In this document: positions 1 through 7,119 of the stretch, piece by piece
Numbering within the stretch: the first letter of the stretch is position 1
How the letters are laid out: each line of letters starts with the position of its first letter
Assembly: GCA_035293765.1 (NCBI GenBank)
Contig: DATGMF010000057.1
Span: 1 to 16,050 of the forward strand
DNA: 16,050 nt
Source: DASRHT01 sp035293765
GTDB lineage: Bacteria > Chloroflexota > Ktedonobacteria > Ktedonobacterales > Ktedonobacteraceae
Reading direction: 5' to 3'
The notes under the pieces: model-generated
The model's database searches: none
Told to the model about the DNA's origin: nothing
What the model saw: the letters and a program-made list of their open reading frames with translations, nothing else
Made by a program: the position numbers and the translations under genes

Positions 1-1621
1 CCGGGAACACTGGGCGATTGAAATAGTCTAATCGCAAATGACAAAAACGAAAGGTTTCCCCTTTGGGAGAGGTGGGGATCACATAGCGGATCTCCACCTC
101 TTCCCCGGTGACCACAACACGGTCAATTAACAACTCGATGAGCAGGCGTTTTTGTTCAAAAGTCGCCTCGCTGAGCCCCTGCTGCACTCGCTGACAGAAC
201 TGCTCAATTGACTGCATCAGAGCAGCCAGCTGATCATGGCGTCCCACATTGGCTTCCAATTGCCGCTTTTGTTCGGCGATGACGGACAACCGCTGTTCCA
301 ACTCGAGTCGGCGCCTCTTGTACTCGTCGAGCTGAAGCACATTGGCCAGATAGGCATCGGTTAACCGTTCCATTTGCTGTTCCAGGCTCACTCGTGCCTT
401 GCGCAAATTCTCCCGTCGGGCTTGCAATTCTTGAGGCAACCACTGCCCTCCTTGGGCGCGGGAGAGGGCTGCAGCAATGCTGTCTGGATGCGTGAGCATC
501 TCGCAGACATCTTGCCAGACCAATGCATCAAGTTGTTCGACGGGGATTGAGCGTGCTGAACATTTTTCATCCCGGTGCGAGATGGTCCCGTGGCTCCTGC
601 CCACGCAGACGTAGTAGGCGTAGCCACCGCGACTGCATCGGCCAATGCAGCCGAGCCGACACATCCCACAACTGACCATGGCGCGCAGCAGATAGGGATA
701 GGCGGTATTGTTACGCTGGGCAAATTGCTGATTGTGAGACAGCTTCGTCTGGACTAGATCAAATTGTTCTTGACTGATGACCGCTGGAACCTGAGTGATG
801 GCAGTCCACTCCTGCTGGCTCGTCTGAAGATGTCCTCCTCGCCCGCGACCAATGGGAACCAGAGCGGAGTGTCGTCCACGCGCTTCCACAGGACGACTCC
901 GTCCGATGTAAACGGTTCCTGTGTAGACGGGATTGGTGAGAATCCCTCGGATCGTCGCCTGATTCCATCGGGTTTTTCCTGCCGGACTGGGGACGCCCAG
1001 GCTCGTCAAGCGTTGGGTCTGCCCCTTTAAGCTCGCTCCTTCCTGCAGATAGTGCGAGAACAATTCTGCCCCGACTGCGGCTTCTGTTGGTTCCAGACGA
1101 ACCCCTGCTGGATCACGGGGGCGGGCAGGATCAACTCGATAGCCATAGGGCGCACGAGTCCAGGGAAGGAGCCCACCCGCTAAGTATTTCTGCCGTCGTC
1201 CCCGTCTCATGCGTTCGGCGATCAGGCTGCGTTCATACTCGGAAACAGCCCCACGGATTTGCAGCAGGAGTTGATCATGAGGCTCGTGACTCATGGGTCG
1301 ATCCACAAACTCCACCTGACATCCACCTCGCTCAAACTCTTCAATGAGCAGCATCTGGTGGACGTAGTTGCGAGCCAGTCGATCAGGAGCCGTGATGATA
1401 ACCTTATCAAAAACTGCACGCCCGACTTGCTCTCGAAGTCGATCAAGACCTGGCCGACGTAGCTTCGCTCCACTGTAGCCGTCATCACGAAAGATATGTT
1501 CTTCTTGCCATACCCACCCCTGAGCTTCAGGATACTTCTGCAAGCTGTCGAGTTGTTGTTCGATGGTTTGGGCTTGGGCTTGTCGTTGTGTCGAAACGCG
1601 GACGTAGACCGCGATATTCAT
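1..1621 (-). CDS. Large serine recombinase, C-terminus cut by the window edge
   Basis: The minus strand is open from an ATG at 1621 to the left edge, giving 540 codons without a stop. The N-terminus reads MNIAVYVRVSTQ, placing the catalytic serine at residue 10 in the usual resolvase context. It is followed by DDGYSGAKLRRPGLDRL and APDRLARN, both resolvase-core motifs, and by GAVSEYERSLIAERM at the start of the E helix. A recombinase domain follows (ATIRGILTNPVYTG), then a zinc-ribbon region (SCGMCRLGC and later Cys residues) and a Gln/Glu/Leu-rich coiled coil. This is the classic large serine integrase/transposase layout. AGGAG lies 7 nt before the ATG. The family performs site-specific DNA integration, excision or transposition. 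The gene marks the left boundary of a mobile segment and is unrelated in sequence to the recombinase at the right edge. The end of the protein lies outside the window. Confidence 0.93.
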   Translation of the reverse strand, partial: MNIAVYVRVSTQRQAQAQTIEQQLDSLQKYPEAQGWVWQEEHIFRDDGYSGAKLRRPGLDRLREQVGRAVFDKVIITAPDRLARNYVHQMLLIEEFERGGCQVEFVDRPMSHEPHDQLLLQIRGAVSEYERSLIAERMRRGRRQKYLAGGLLPWTRAPYGYRVDPARPRDPAGVRLEPTEAAVGAELFSHYLQEGASLKGQTQRLTSLGVPSPAGKTRWNQATIRGILTNPVYTGTVYIGRSRPVEARGRHSALVPIGRGRGGHLQTSQQEWTAITQVPAVISQEQFDLVQTKLSHNQQFAQRNNTAYPYLLRAMVSCGMCRLGCIGRCSRGGYAYYVCVGRSHGTISHRDEKCSARSIPVEQLDALVWQDVCEMLTHPDSIAAALSRAQGGQWLPQELQARRENLRKARVSLEQQMERLTDAYLANVLQLDEYKRRRLELEQRLSVIAEQKRQLEANVGRHDQLAALMQSIEQFCQRVQQGLSEATFEQKRLLIELLIDRVVVTGEEVEIRYVIPTSPKGETFRFCHLRLDYFNRPVFP

Positions 1622-1772
1622 GGGAATTCTCCTGGGCTCCCGCCTCCTGCGTGGAGGAGAGTGATGCTAATGCGCTTGTTTGCAAGATCTGCTGGTAGGC
1701 TCGGTCCCATCGATGCTGAGCATCAGGAACCTCTATCTTGGAGTGTCGAATGCTCCACTGTCGCTTTTTCAT
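1527..1772 (-). CDS. Small basic ORF overlapping the recombinase start, unknown function
   Basis: An ATG at 1772 opens an 81-codon frame starting MKKRQWSIRHSKIEVPDAQ and containing RWDRAYQQIL. It overlaps the first 95 nt of the recombinase gene in another frame. The first part looks protein-like (basic, amphipathic), while the overlapped tail is low complexity and may be only a by-product of the recombinase sequence. A GAAGAAG purine run precedes the ATG and lies inside a strong hairpin. Overlap with a downstream recombinase suggests translational coupling. I recognise no domain. It could be a recombinase accessory or directionality factor, but nothing in the sequence proves that. Confidence 0.42.
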   Translation of the reverse strand: MKKRQWSIRHSKIEVPDAQHRWDRAYQQILQTSALASLSSTQEAGAQENSHEYRGLRPRFDTTTSPSPNHRTTTRQLAEVS

Positions 1773-1777
1773 GGTTT

Positions 1778-1822
1778 TCTTCTTCTGAGGCAATCTGTCT
1801 CCTCGATTGCCTCAGAAGAAGA
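1778..1822. repeat. Perfect 18-bp inverted repeat, 9-nt loop
   Basis: The arms 1778-1795 and 1805-1822 are exactly complementary (core GAGGCAATC / GATTGCCTC) and are separated by 9 nt. No T-tract follows on either strand, so it is a poor candidate for an intrinsic terminator. On the minus-strand RNA the 3' arm holds the GAAGAAG purine run, 5 nt before the ATG at 1772. It could therefore mask ribosome binding for the small ORF and the coupled recombinase, or be a recombinase binding site. Confidence 0.8.
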
Positions 1823-2161
1823 TTGTACCTCTTTCGGGAAGTCCTTTCTTGCTGACATCTTTGGCAACTGTTTCATCCGGCTCAGACAAAATTTGTCGTT
1901 TGTGATTATACCATTGAAAATCGCCTCCATTACCGTCGTGATGGGGCTCTTGCCGAAGATGCCTGTCAAGTTCGTAAGGGGGCAGCGCCTCATGTGCTTG
2001 CCGTTCTCAATTCCTTTGTTCTTGCTCTTTTCGATTTTTGCCAGGTTTCCAATGTCAAACAGTCCATGCGCCGCTTCGACGCTCAGCCGCTTCACGCTGT
2101 TCGGCTCTTGCTCATGTCTCTTGCGGAAAATTAAACAGCCCTGCCCCTCGTCTTCACGCTC
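1823..2161. other. Intergenic stretch with no convincing gene
   Basis: Both strands have open frames here: 161 codons on plus and 108 codons on minus starting with GTG at 2095. Neither has a good ribosome binding site or a domain I recognise, and both overlap the hairpin and each other. The minus frame stays open upstream to about 2232 but has no better start. I treat the stretch as a junction between the recombinase module and the next gene, possibly containing decayed coding sequence. Confidence 0.5.
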
Positions 2162-2190
2162 TTGACAGCATCCTCCAGGTGAGAGATAAT
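2162..2190 (+). promoter_or_regulatory. Consensus sigma-70 promoter for the kinase-like gene
   Basis: TTGACA at 2162-2167 and GATAAT at 2185-2190 are separated by exactly 17 bp. The predicted transcription start near 2197 gives a leader of about 30 nt before the GTG start at 2229. AAGGAG at 2217-2222 is the ribosome binding site. Confidence 0.75.
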
Positions 2191-2228
2191 CACTGCGTAG
2201 AAACCTAAAACAACCGAAGGAGCTGCTT

Positions 2229-3023
2229 GTGTCTCATACTCCTCGGGCTGAGAAAAGTGTCTGGAGCTGGCCGCTTGATGATCAGACCCCTGTCGATATC
2301 ACCCCATATTATGTCTCCAAATATCCAAAAGGTGGCCTGAGCTACTGGGTTGGGGCGGCGCGATGCGTTGGTCCGACAATGGAGGATTGGGAGCAACGAC
2401 GCAAAGCCCCTATCAAGTATCTACTGAAGGTCGGGAAGGATGCGATCCATGAACGGCTCTACTATGTGCTGGCGCGCGCACTCAATCTGCCACAACAACA
2501 GGTCTTCTGGGCCGTTACGCCTCCTTATCAAGATTTGGTGGCTGTTGCCATTCAGTTTGAGGCAGAGGCGTTCTTTCCAAAAACCATCGATATTGCCACA
2601 AAAACGGTGCTCTATCGTCGTAGAAATTACGCCGTTGTGAATAGTGAGGATTTCTGGCGTCATGAGGTCTTACATCGCTACTGTGGGACAGGCGATATTC
2701 ATCAGGCAATGGTGAAAGGGAATGTGCTGTTTGGCATCGATGCCGCCGATTGTGGTTTCCTTCCTCCTATTTCTCAGGACCACTGGAAACACTTCCTCGA
2801 ACACTATCAAACCCATGATCCCGCTCGCCTTCTCGTTCTCCGGGAGATGATGCACCACATTGCAGACCATCCTGAACTGCCTGACCTAGTTGAACAGGAA
2901 TTGGCAAACGCCCCTGGCCCAGCCCTGGACTGCCTCGCTCGTCTTCGCCTTCATCTTTCCCATTATGACGAGAATCTTCGGGAAATGCATAGGTGTCTTT
3001 TGCGTGCTCTTTCTTCGACGTAA
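2229..3023 (+). CDS. Putative HipA-like / small kinase-fold protein
   Basis: The GTG start is chosen because AAGGAG lies 6 nt upstream and a consensus promoter precedes it. The 264-residue product has kinase-like landmarks: a beta3-type lysine in IKYLLKVGK (K67), a helix-C-like glutamate in HERLYYVLARALNLP (E75; compare the NExxxxxLArxLgLP region of HipA-type kinases), and a late GDIHQAMVKGN...FGIDAADCGF segment (D156, N165, D171) that could supply the catalytic Asp/Asn and metal-binding Asp. The rest is helical and rich in His and Leu (RLLVLREMMHHIADHPELPDL). No signal peptide or membrane segment is seen. It is convergent with the sulfotransferase that ends the RiPP operon and has its own promoter, so it may or may not belong to that pathway. 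The kinase assignment rests on motif pattern only and the substrate is unknown. Confidence 0.45.
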   Translation: MSHTPRAEKSVWSWPLDDQTPVDITPYYVSKYPKGGLSYWVGAARCVGPTMEDWEQRRKAPIKYLLKVGKDAIHERLYYVLARALNLPQQQVFWAVTPPYQDLVAVAIQFEAEAFFPKTIDIATKTVLYRRRNYAVVNSEDFWRHEVLHRYCGTGDIHQAMVKGNVLFGIDAADCGFLPPISQDHWKHFLEHYQTHDPARLLVLREMMHHIADHPELPDLVEQELANAPGPALDCLARLRLHLSHYDENLREMHRCLLRALSST

Positions 3024-3081
3024 AGTCGAAACTATGTGTAAAGTTCGATAGCTCTTAAATGCTGTATCTATATCGATACCT

Positions 3082-3837
3082 TCACAACAGAAGCTTTTTG
3101 GCGGAGTCCTCACATTTCTGAGGCTTGAGTTCGTAATAGCGTTGGACCCACATCTCGGACTGCTCATCTGCCTGTTTCTTCAATCTTTGCTCTGCGAAGG
3201 CCAGGTTTTTCAGCAGCGGGATATGCAGATAGTCGAGTATTTGCTGTAAGGTCTCTTGATAGTTCTGGACAAAGTCTTCATACACAACTTTGAACGGCTG
3301 AATACCGCTGCTAGTAAAGTACTGTTGCATCTCTTGCTCATCATATTCAATGCTCCGTCGCAGACGTTCAATCACGTTATAGTTGAATATTACCTCTTTC
3401 TCTGAAAAATGCTGGCTGCGGGCCGTCATCCACACATCGGTCTGGATTGCTTTCCAATGAGAAATTGCCTGCCTTACTTTATCGCGGCGACTGATCCAGA
3501 TATGACGGAGATGAGGGAAAATGGCTGACAGAAGCTCTGGCACTGGCAACGTTGCGCATCCTGGAATTTCACGGAGATGGTTGATGAAATCTTCAAAGGA
3601 CGGCCAGATGATCTTTCCACCGAACACGCCATTGGGTGTTGTGCCCTCTTTGAGGATAATGGCAAGGCACTGCTCATAGCCGGTCAGGCTCCATCGTTTC
3701 AACATGGTTTCGGTCTGTGGCTGTCCAAAGTACTCCGCTGGCCGCCCTGCCAGGCGCGTATTGATCAAAGCTTCGCAAAGAAGATAGCTACCACAACGTG
3801 GAGTCGCATAAACGAGATAGGAAATGCGCGGGTGCAT
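3082..3837 (-). CDS. Stf0-family sulfotransferase
   Basis: The family transfers sulfate from PAPS to a hydroxyl; the founding Stf0 sulfates trehalose. The 251-residue protein begins with a beta strand and the 5'-phosphosulfate loop TPRCGSYLL (residues 12-20). It continues with LAGRPAEYF, whose E35 matches the conserved Glu proposed as general base in Stf0, and with the 3'-phosphate-binding segment IWISRRDKVRQAISHWKA (residues 113-130), followed by QTDVW. All are diagnostic of PF09037 and the length is normal. The ATG at 3837 has AGGAGG 5 nt upstream. It is the last gene of the biosynthetic operon, 52 nt after the HAD gene. The acceptor could be a peptide side chain, a sugar on the peptide, or a small metabolite; the sequence does not say which. 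Confidence 0.9.
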   Translation of the reverse strand: MHPRISYLVYATPRCGSYLLCEALINTRLAGRPAEYFGQPQTETMLKRWSLTGYEQCLAIILKEGTTPNGVFGGKIIWPSFEDFINHLREIPGCATLPVPELLSAIFPHLRHIWISRRDKVRQAISHWKAIQTDVWMTARSQHFSEKEVIFNYNVIERLRRSIEYDEQEMQQYFTSSGIQPFKVVYEDFVQNYQETLQQILDYLHIPLLKNLAFAEQRLKKQADEQSEMWVQRYYELKPQKCEDSAKKLLL

Positions 3838-3889
3838 AGCCGCCTCCTGTTGATAGTGTTAGCGCCGATAGTATATGCGCAGAACTCAT

Positions 3890-4654
3890 TCAGAACAAAT
3901 GCAAGATATCGTCGATAGCGCCGATATGCAGACGCGCAGCTTCGCGTACTGTAGCAGGGGCTGATATGAACGTTATGCTGGACTGCGTCTGCTGAAACAT
4001 GCTAATATCCGCCTCATCATCGCCAACGGAGACTGCGCTGCTCAAATCCCACCCCATCAATGCTGCGAAACGCGCCAGCCCCTCTCCTTTTGATATGCTG
4101 CGACATTCAATTTTCGTGATTGGCAGGTTAGCCGTATGAGTAAGGACGCAGTTGTCTGGTATCGCCGTGCCGGGACCCTGGCGTATATACCGCGAGAGCG
4201 TCACAAGCCTTCTCACAGGAAAATCTGGCGGCCAGGGGCGTTCTCCCAACGAAGGAAGCCCCAATACATACTTAGCAAGGGGATAGAGTAAAAGTGTAGA
4301 GCAACTCCAATCAAAAATACCTTCTGCTATAAACTCACCACAGGTCGTGTGGAACTGCTCAATAGCTTCATGCGGGAGCGAGGCTGAATCGGACCAGAGC
4401 ACTTGTCTGGCTGAATCCACTAACACGGAGCCTCCAAAGCACACCGTCTGGATGGGGACGGCGAGTTCGGTGATAATGGGCAAAACCTCGAACCACGTTC
4501 GCTTCGTTACCAGAAGCAGGATGCGTTGTTTGGAGGCCAGATAGTGGAAAAGCTTTTTGGCTTCAGGTAATAATCGACCTTTATGAGCAATTGTGCCATC
4601 GACATCAAATGCGAAGATTTTTGCCTCCCACGCTGGTTTGATGGTAATATCCAT
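3890..4654 (-). CDS. HAD-IIB (Cof-type) hydrolase
   Basis: This is a 254-residue haloacid-dehalogenase phosphatase. Motif I is FAFDVDGT with the nucleophile D17 and acid/base D19. Motif II is LLLVTKRT with T50, where many relatives have TGR or TSR. Motif III is K189 in ISKGEGLARF, and motif IV is GDDEADISMF (residues 211-220). The long cap between motifs II and III, and the SKGEGL lysine preceding GD, fit the IIB subclass (Cof, sucrose-phosphate phosphatase, phosphomannomutase-like). Members dephosphorylate sugar phosphates or similar metabolites in the cytosol. The ATG at 4654 lies just after the upstream stop codon, with only a weak AGAGG site, which suggests translational coupling. Its presence next to a sugar-isomerase-like gene and a sulfotransferase hints at a sugar or polyol substrate, but this is inference. 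Confidence 0.88.
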   Translation of the reverse strand: MDITIKPAWEAKIFAFDVDGTIAHKGRLLPEAKKLFHYLASKQRILLLVTKRTWFEVLPIITELAVPIQTVCFGGSVLVDSARQVLWSDSASLPHEAIEQFHTTCGEFIAEGIFDWSCSTLLLYPLAKYVLGLPSLGERPWPPDFPVRRLVTLSRYIRQGPGTAIPDNCVLTHTANLPITKIECRSISKGEGLARFAALMGWDLSSAVSVGDDEADISMFQQTQSSITFISAPATVREAARLHIGAIDDILHLF

Positions 4655-4666
4655 ACCTCTGCGGTC

Positions 4667-5380
4667 CTACCTTCCCTGCTCTTGCGCGAATTGTCGCCAC
4701 GCGGCTATGATCTCTGGCTCTGATCGTTGCATCGCCTCAGTAATATCAGTGCCGGAGCCAATGAGCGTGCAGCATCTATGCAGAAACTGCGGTCCGCAGG
4801 TGGTGATGATAAAATCTATGAAATTGCTGGCCAGCAGATACATGGGATATGTCGGCATTTCCTGCCGAAAACAATCGCTGCGCTGTAAGATATCCAATAC
4901 GTGGTCCCTCTGCTCCAGAAAGGCAGACGCCCAGAAGCCGGCACTTTTGCCTTGCTGCTGCTGCATTTCATGACCGTAGGTAATCGCGGAACGCTCAACG
5001 TAGTGTGCGATACCTTCCATGAAGAAGGCCGGTAGCATGCCCCATCGTTTGTAGGTGAGTACATGCGTCTCCTCGTGGAGAAACGGTCTTTCCAGTTGGG
5101 AATCCACTGGAGCTACACATACCAGGCTTTGTGTCGAAGCGTGGCCGTAACAGGCGATATGTTCGCATTTGACAAAGTAGCAGATGTGTTCTTGCCACTC
5201 TGTCTGCCCGGGGTCGAGAGAGAGCAAGGCATGAATGTGTAACCATCGTTCCTCAGCCTGCAATGGCAGCTTGCTATGCCAGTCGGCGGGAACGGTGCGA
5301 TGCATGAAAAACCTGTAGTGATCGCTACAAGTTGTCACATAGTCATGAAGAATATGCTCCAGCCCTGGTTTTTTCTCCAT
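4667..5380 (-). CDS. Cytosolic gluzincin-like metallopeptidase (HExxH)
   Basis: The 237-residue product carries LHEETHVL (H102, E103, H106) followed by LPAFFMEGIAHYVER, with E122 as the likely third zinc ligand. The HExxH ... LPxWxxEGxAxY pattern is typical of peptidase-MA-like gluzincins. No signal peptide or transmembrane helix is visible, so the enzyme should act in the cytosol. The ATG at 5380 follows the Sir2-like stop codon by 6 nt, and GGAG (part of that gene's end) is its ribosome site. In a RiPP operon with no C39 peptidase domain on either transporter, this is the best candidate for leader-peptide removal. That role is inferred from context; the specificity is not visible. The C-terminal half is helical and contains several Cys residues of unknown significance. 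Confidence 0.78.
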   Translation of the reverse strand: MEKKPGLEHILHDYVTTCSDHYRFFMHRTVPADWHSKLPLQAEERWLHIHALLSLDPGQTEWQEHICYFVKCEHIACYGHASTQSLVCVAPVDSQLERPFLHEETHVLTYKRWGMLPAFFMEGIAHYVERSAITYGHEMQQQQGKSAGFWASAFLEQRDHVLDILQRSDCFRQEMPTYPMYLLASNFIDFIITTCGPQFLHRCCTLIGSGTDITEAMQRSEPEIIAAWRQFAQEQGR

Positions 5381-5386
5381 CGATTT

Positions 5387-6199
5387 TTACTCCAGTCCGA
5401 GTTGCTTTTGCCATGCTGGCAGGCAGGTTTGTAAATCGCAGGTATAAATGAAATCTGCAAAATGCGAGATGTTAGAAGACCCCTGGTAAATCAGATGTAT
5501 TTGCGCTCCCTGATCGCACCAGCGCGATAACAGATGCGCGGCTCTGGGTTGCGATACTCCTAGCAAGATAACAACGTCGGGCTTTAACCGGTGAATTTCG
5601 CTTAAATCTTTCTGCATAAAAGTTCGCAGCGGAGTAATGCCGGTTAGCTCGTGGAGACGATCAACGTTTTCAGTCACGACGCTTCTCTCATACGCGCGCG
5701 CAATCAGCGCCAGGGCCCGGTGAGCTGGAGTCGGCCTGGCCAAAAATATCTGGCTCATGAATATTTTAAAACGTCCGATTAGCGTCTCCGGCTGAAGCAC
5801 GCTATACCGGCAGAGAGTGGCTATATCGTTTCTTTTCAGTTGCGCATCAAGTTCCGCACTTGACCATATGCCCGCTGCGCGTGAAATCCCTGCTCCTGTA
5901 AAAAACACAACCTGTCGTGTCGTATCTTTTATGAGCGTTACAAGCTGAGCTGGATCGCCGGTTACCGGTTGATGATAGGTGTTGTCTCTCAGGGGAAGGC
6001 GGTCGGCCTCAATGGTTTGCTGGATGTCGTCCAGTTTTAGCTGGTATTCGACGATAAAGTTGTTGTCGTGTATATATTTTTCTCTGATATGCTGTGGAAG
6101 ATCGGAGGCGGCATATGCCGCAATATTCAGATAGAGCCCCCCTTTGCCAACGGCTGATACGCAAAAAAAGCCCTCATCCAGGTGAAAGCACCAGATCAT
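5387..6199 (-). CDS. Sir2-like NAD-binding protein, atypical catalytic region
   Basis: The ATG at 6199 is preferred to a TTG at 6214 because AGGAGGAG lies just before it; this gives 270 residues. Residues 1 to about 85 form an extra N-terminal region I do not recognise (MIWCFHLDEGFF...). A Sir2 fold follows: VVFFTGAGIS (GAGIS at 102-106), a helical insert, PTPAHRALALI, VVTENVDRLHELTG (compare TQNIDxLH), and a C-terminal Rossmann part PDVVILLGVSQPRAAHLL. The catalytic His that normally comes shortly after the xQNxDxLH motif is not visible (the local sequence is ITPLRTFMQ), and the four zinc Cys are absent. It may be an NAD-binding or NAD-hydrolysing variant rather than a standard deacylase. 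It sits inside the RiPP operon, 19 nt after the TIM-barrel gene, so a tailoring or self-protection role is possible but unproven. Confidence 0.82.
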   Translation of the reverse strand: MIWCFHLDEGFFCVSAVGKGGLYLNIAAYAASDLPQHIREKYIHDNNFIVEYQLKLDDIQQTIEADRLPLRDNTYHQPVTGDPAQLVTLIKDTTRQVVFFTGAGISRAAGIWSSAELDAQLKRNDIATLCRYSVLQPETLIGRFKIFMSQIFLARPTPAHRALALIARAYERSVVTENVDRLHELTGITPLRTFMQKDLSEIHRLKPDVVILLGVSQPRAAHLLSRWCDQGAQIHLIYQGSSNISHFADFIYTCDLQTCLPAWQKQLGLE

Positions 6200-6218
6200 C
6201 CTCTCCTCCTGCAATCGT

Positions 6219-6935
6219 CTATGATGGATCGATGCCTGCCGACTGGAGCAGGTTCACGACAATTGTGCGATCCTGTACAATATCGCCAGGTGAGTTGTAT
6301 GGGTATTCAAGCGTGTAAGCTCCACTATAACCATGTGCTTTACATACTGCTAACAGGGCTGCGATCCCGTTATCGGTGGGATGCATCCGCTGGTAGTGCG
6401 ATGTTGGGCTATAGCCCCGAAGATGGATATGCACAACCGGTAAGCGGAAATACTCGTCAAATGCCGTTTGTAGATATTGTGCATGTGAGCAATCAAGCGC
6501 CAGGCCACAGGGTAAAACGTCTCGAAGCTGCTGAATCCAGTGTGTGACCTGCGGTGTAGTATTTTCGAATGCCAGGATCAGGCCGGGGAAGTCTTTCTGA
6601 AGGCTGTGTAATGGCCGCGCAATCAGTCGAACATTCTGCGTACCTGGATGAGCCACAATCACTTTCGCTCCGAGATTGCGTGCGAATTGTATGGTCGCCT
6701 GCAATTGTGTCATGCATTGCGCCGTTGATAGGCTAAATAGCTGTTTGGGCGCGTGGACCGAGTACACGGAAGCCCCCAGGCTGCTCAAGAGTGTGGGGAG
6801 ACGCTTCTCCTCCTGGGACGTCATCTCGACAAAGGGGAACTCTATCTGAGAAAATCCGGCCTGTCGGGTCCATTTAACGAGCATTAGTGTACTCAGGTAC
6901 GACCTACTCATTACTGAACAGACCAGCACAGACAT
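6219..6935 (-). CDS. Sugar-isomerase-like TIM barrel (AP endonuclease family 2)
   Basis: The 238-residue product starting MSVLVCSVMSRSYLS is chosen from the ATG at 6935 (GGGGAG about 10 nt upstream). A GTG at 6998 would add 21 residues but has no good site. TIM-barrel strand-end motifs appear in order: GFSQIEFPF (E32), VYSVHAPK (H61), VIVAHPGT (H96), LAFENTTP (E124), GLALDCSHAQ (D148, H151), VVHIHLRGY (H169, H171), MHPTDNG (H185) and YTLEYPY (E210). This matches the xylose-isomerase-like/Endo IV superfamily, with the metal-ligand positions retained, so an active divalent-metal enzyme is likely. Usual functions are sugar isomerisation or epimerisation. RiPP-modifying MNIO (DUF692) enzymes share the fold, but this protein has no DUF692 signature that I can identify. 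It lies between the precursor and the Sir2-like gene. Confidence 0.82.
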   Translation of the reverse strand: MSVLVCSVMSRSYLSTLMLVKWTRQAGFSQIEFPFVEMTSQEEKRLPTLLSSLGASVYSVHAPKQLFSLSTAQCMTQLQATIQFARNLGAKVIVAHPGTQNVRLIARPLHSLQKDFPGLILAFENTTPQVTHWIQQLRDVLPCGLALDCSHAQYLQTAFDEYFRLPVVHIHLRGYSPTSHYQRMHPTDNGIAALLAVCKAHGYSGAYTLEYPYNSPGDIVQDRTIVVNLLQSAGIDPS

Positions 6936-6986
6936 GAATGCACTACTCCCCGGCTGTATGTTGTTTTTGCTCCGCAAGAAGACCTG

Positions 6987-7004
6987 TAGAGTGGACACAC
7001 TCTA
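6987..7004 (-). promoter_or_regulatory. Hairpin between precursor and TIM-barrel genes
   Basis: A 7-bp perfect stem (TAGAGTG/CACTCTA) with a 4-nt loop lies in the 141-nt gap after the precursor stop. A pyrimidine-rich TCTTCTT follows a few bases later on the transcript, but there is no true U-tract. It could be a weak attenuator or an RNA-stability element that lets the precursor message accumulate above the downstream enzymes, a common arrangement in RiPP operons. Confidence 0.4.
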
Positions 7005-7072
7005 GCGCGCATGTGCATGGATATGTCCACCCCAGATACTTTTTCGCACTATTAAAGAAAAGCTTCCCTCGT

Positions 7073-7119
7073 GTAATTAACTCTGACCCCAGACGATTTG
7101 GAGCCAGTCACCCAGGAAT
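7073..7119 (-). repeat. Core-coding direct repeat, copy 2 (functional)
   Basis: This 47-bp stretch encodes the TFLGDWLQIVWGQS end of the precursor and its stop. It matches 7250-7296 at 42 of 47 positions, and all five differences are transitions. The two copies are 177 bp apart, a multiple of three, so they share a reading frame. Confidence 0.9.

Noticed and set aside
1769..2095. A 108-codon minus frame starting with GTG (MKRLSVEAAHGLFDIGN...)
   Set aside because: No good start site or family. Its tail lies in the hairpin, and it overlaps the better-supported small ORF. It could be decayed coding sequence.
1680..2165. A 161-codon plus-strand open frame rich in Leu/Phe/Ser
   Set aside because: No ribosome site and no recognisable domain. 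It runs antisense through the small ORF and the hairpin, and its composition fits a shadow frame.
3024..3081. Possible bidirectional terminator between the convergent kinase-like and sulfotransferase genes
   Set aside because: Only a short imperfect TCGAA/TTCGA pairing with no T-tract is present; too weak to call.
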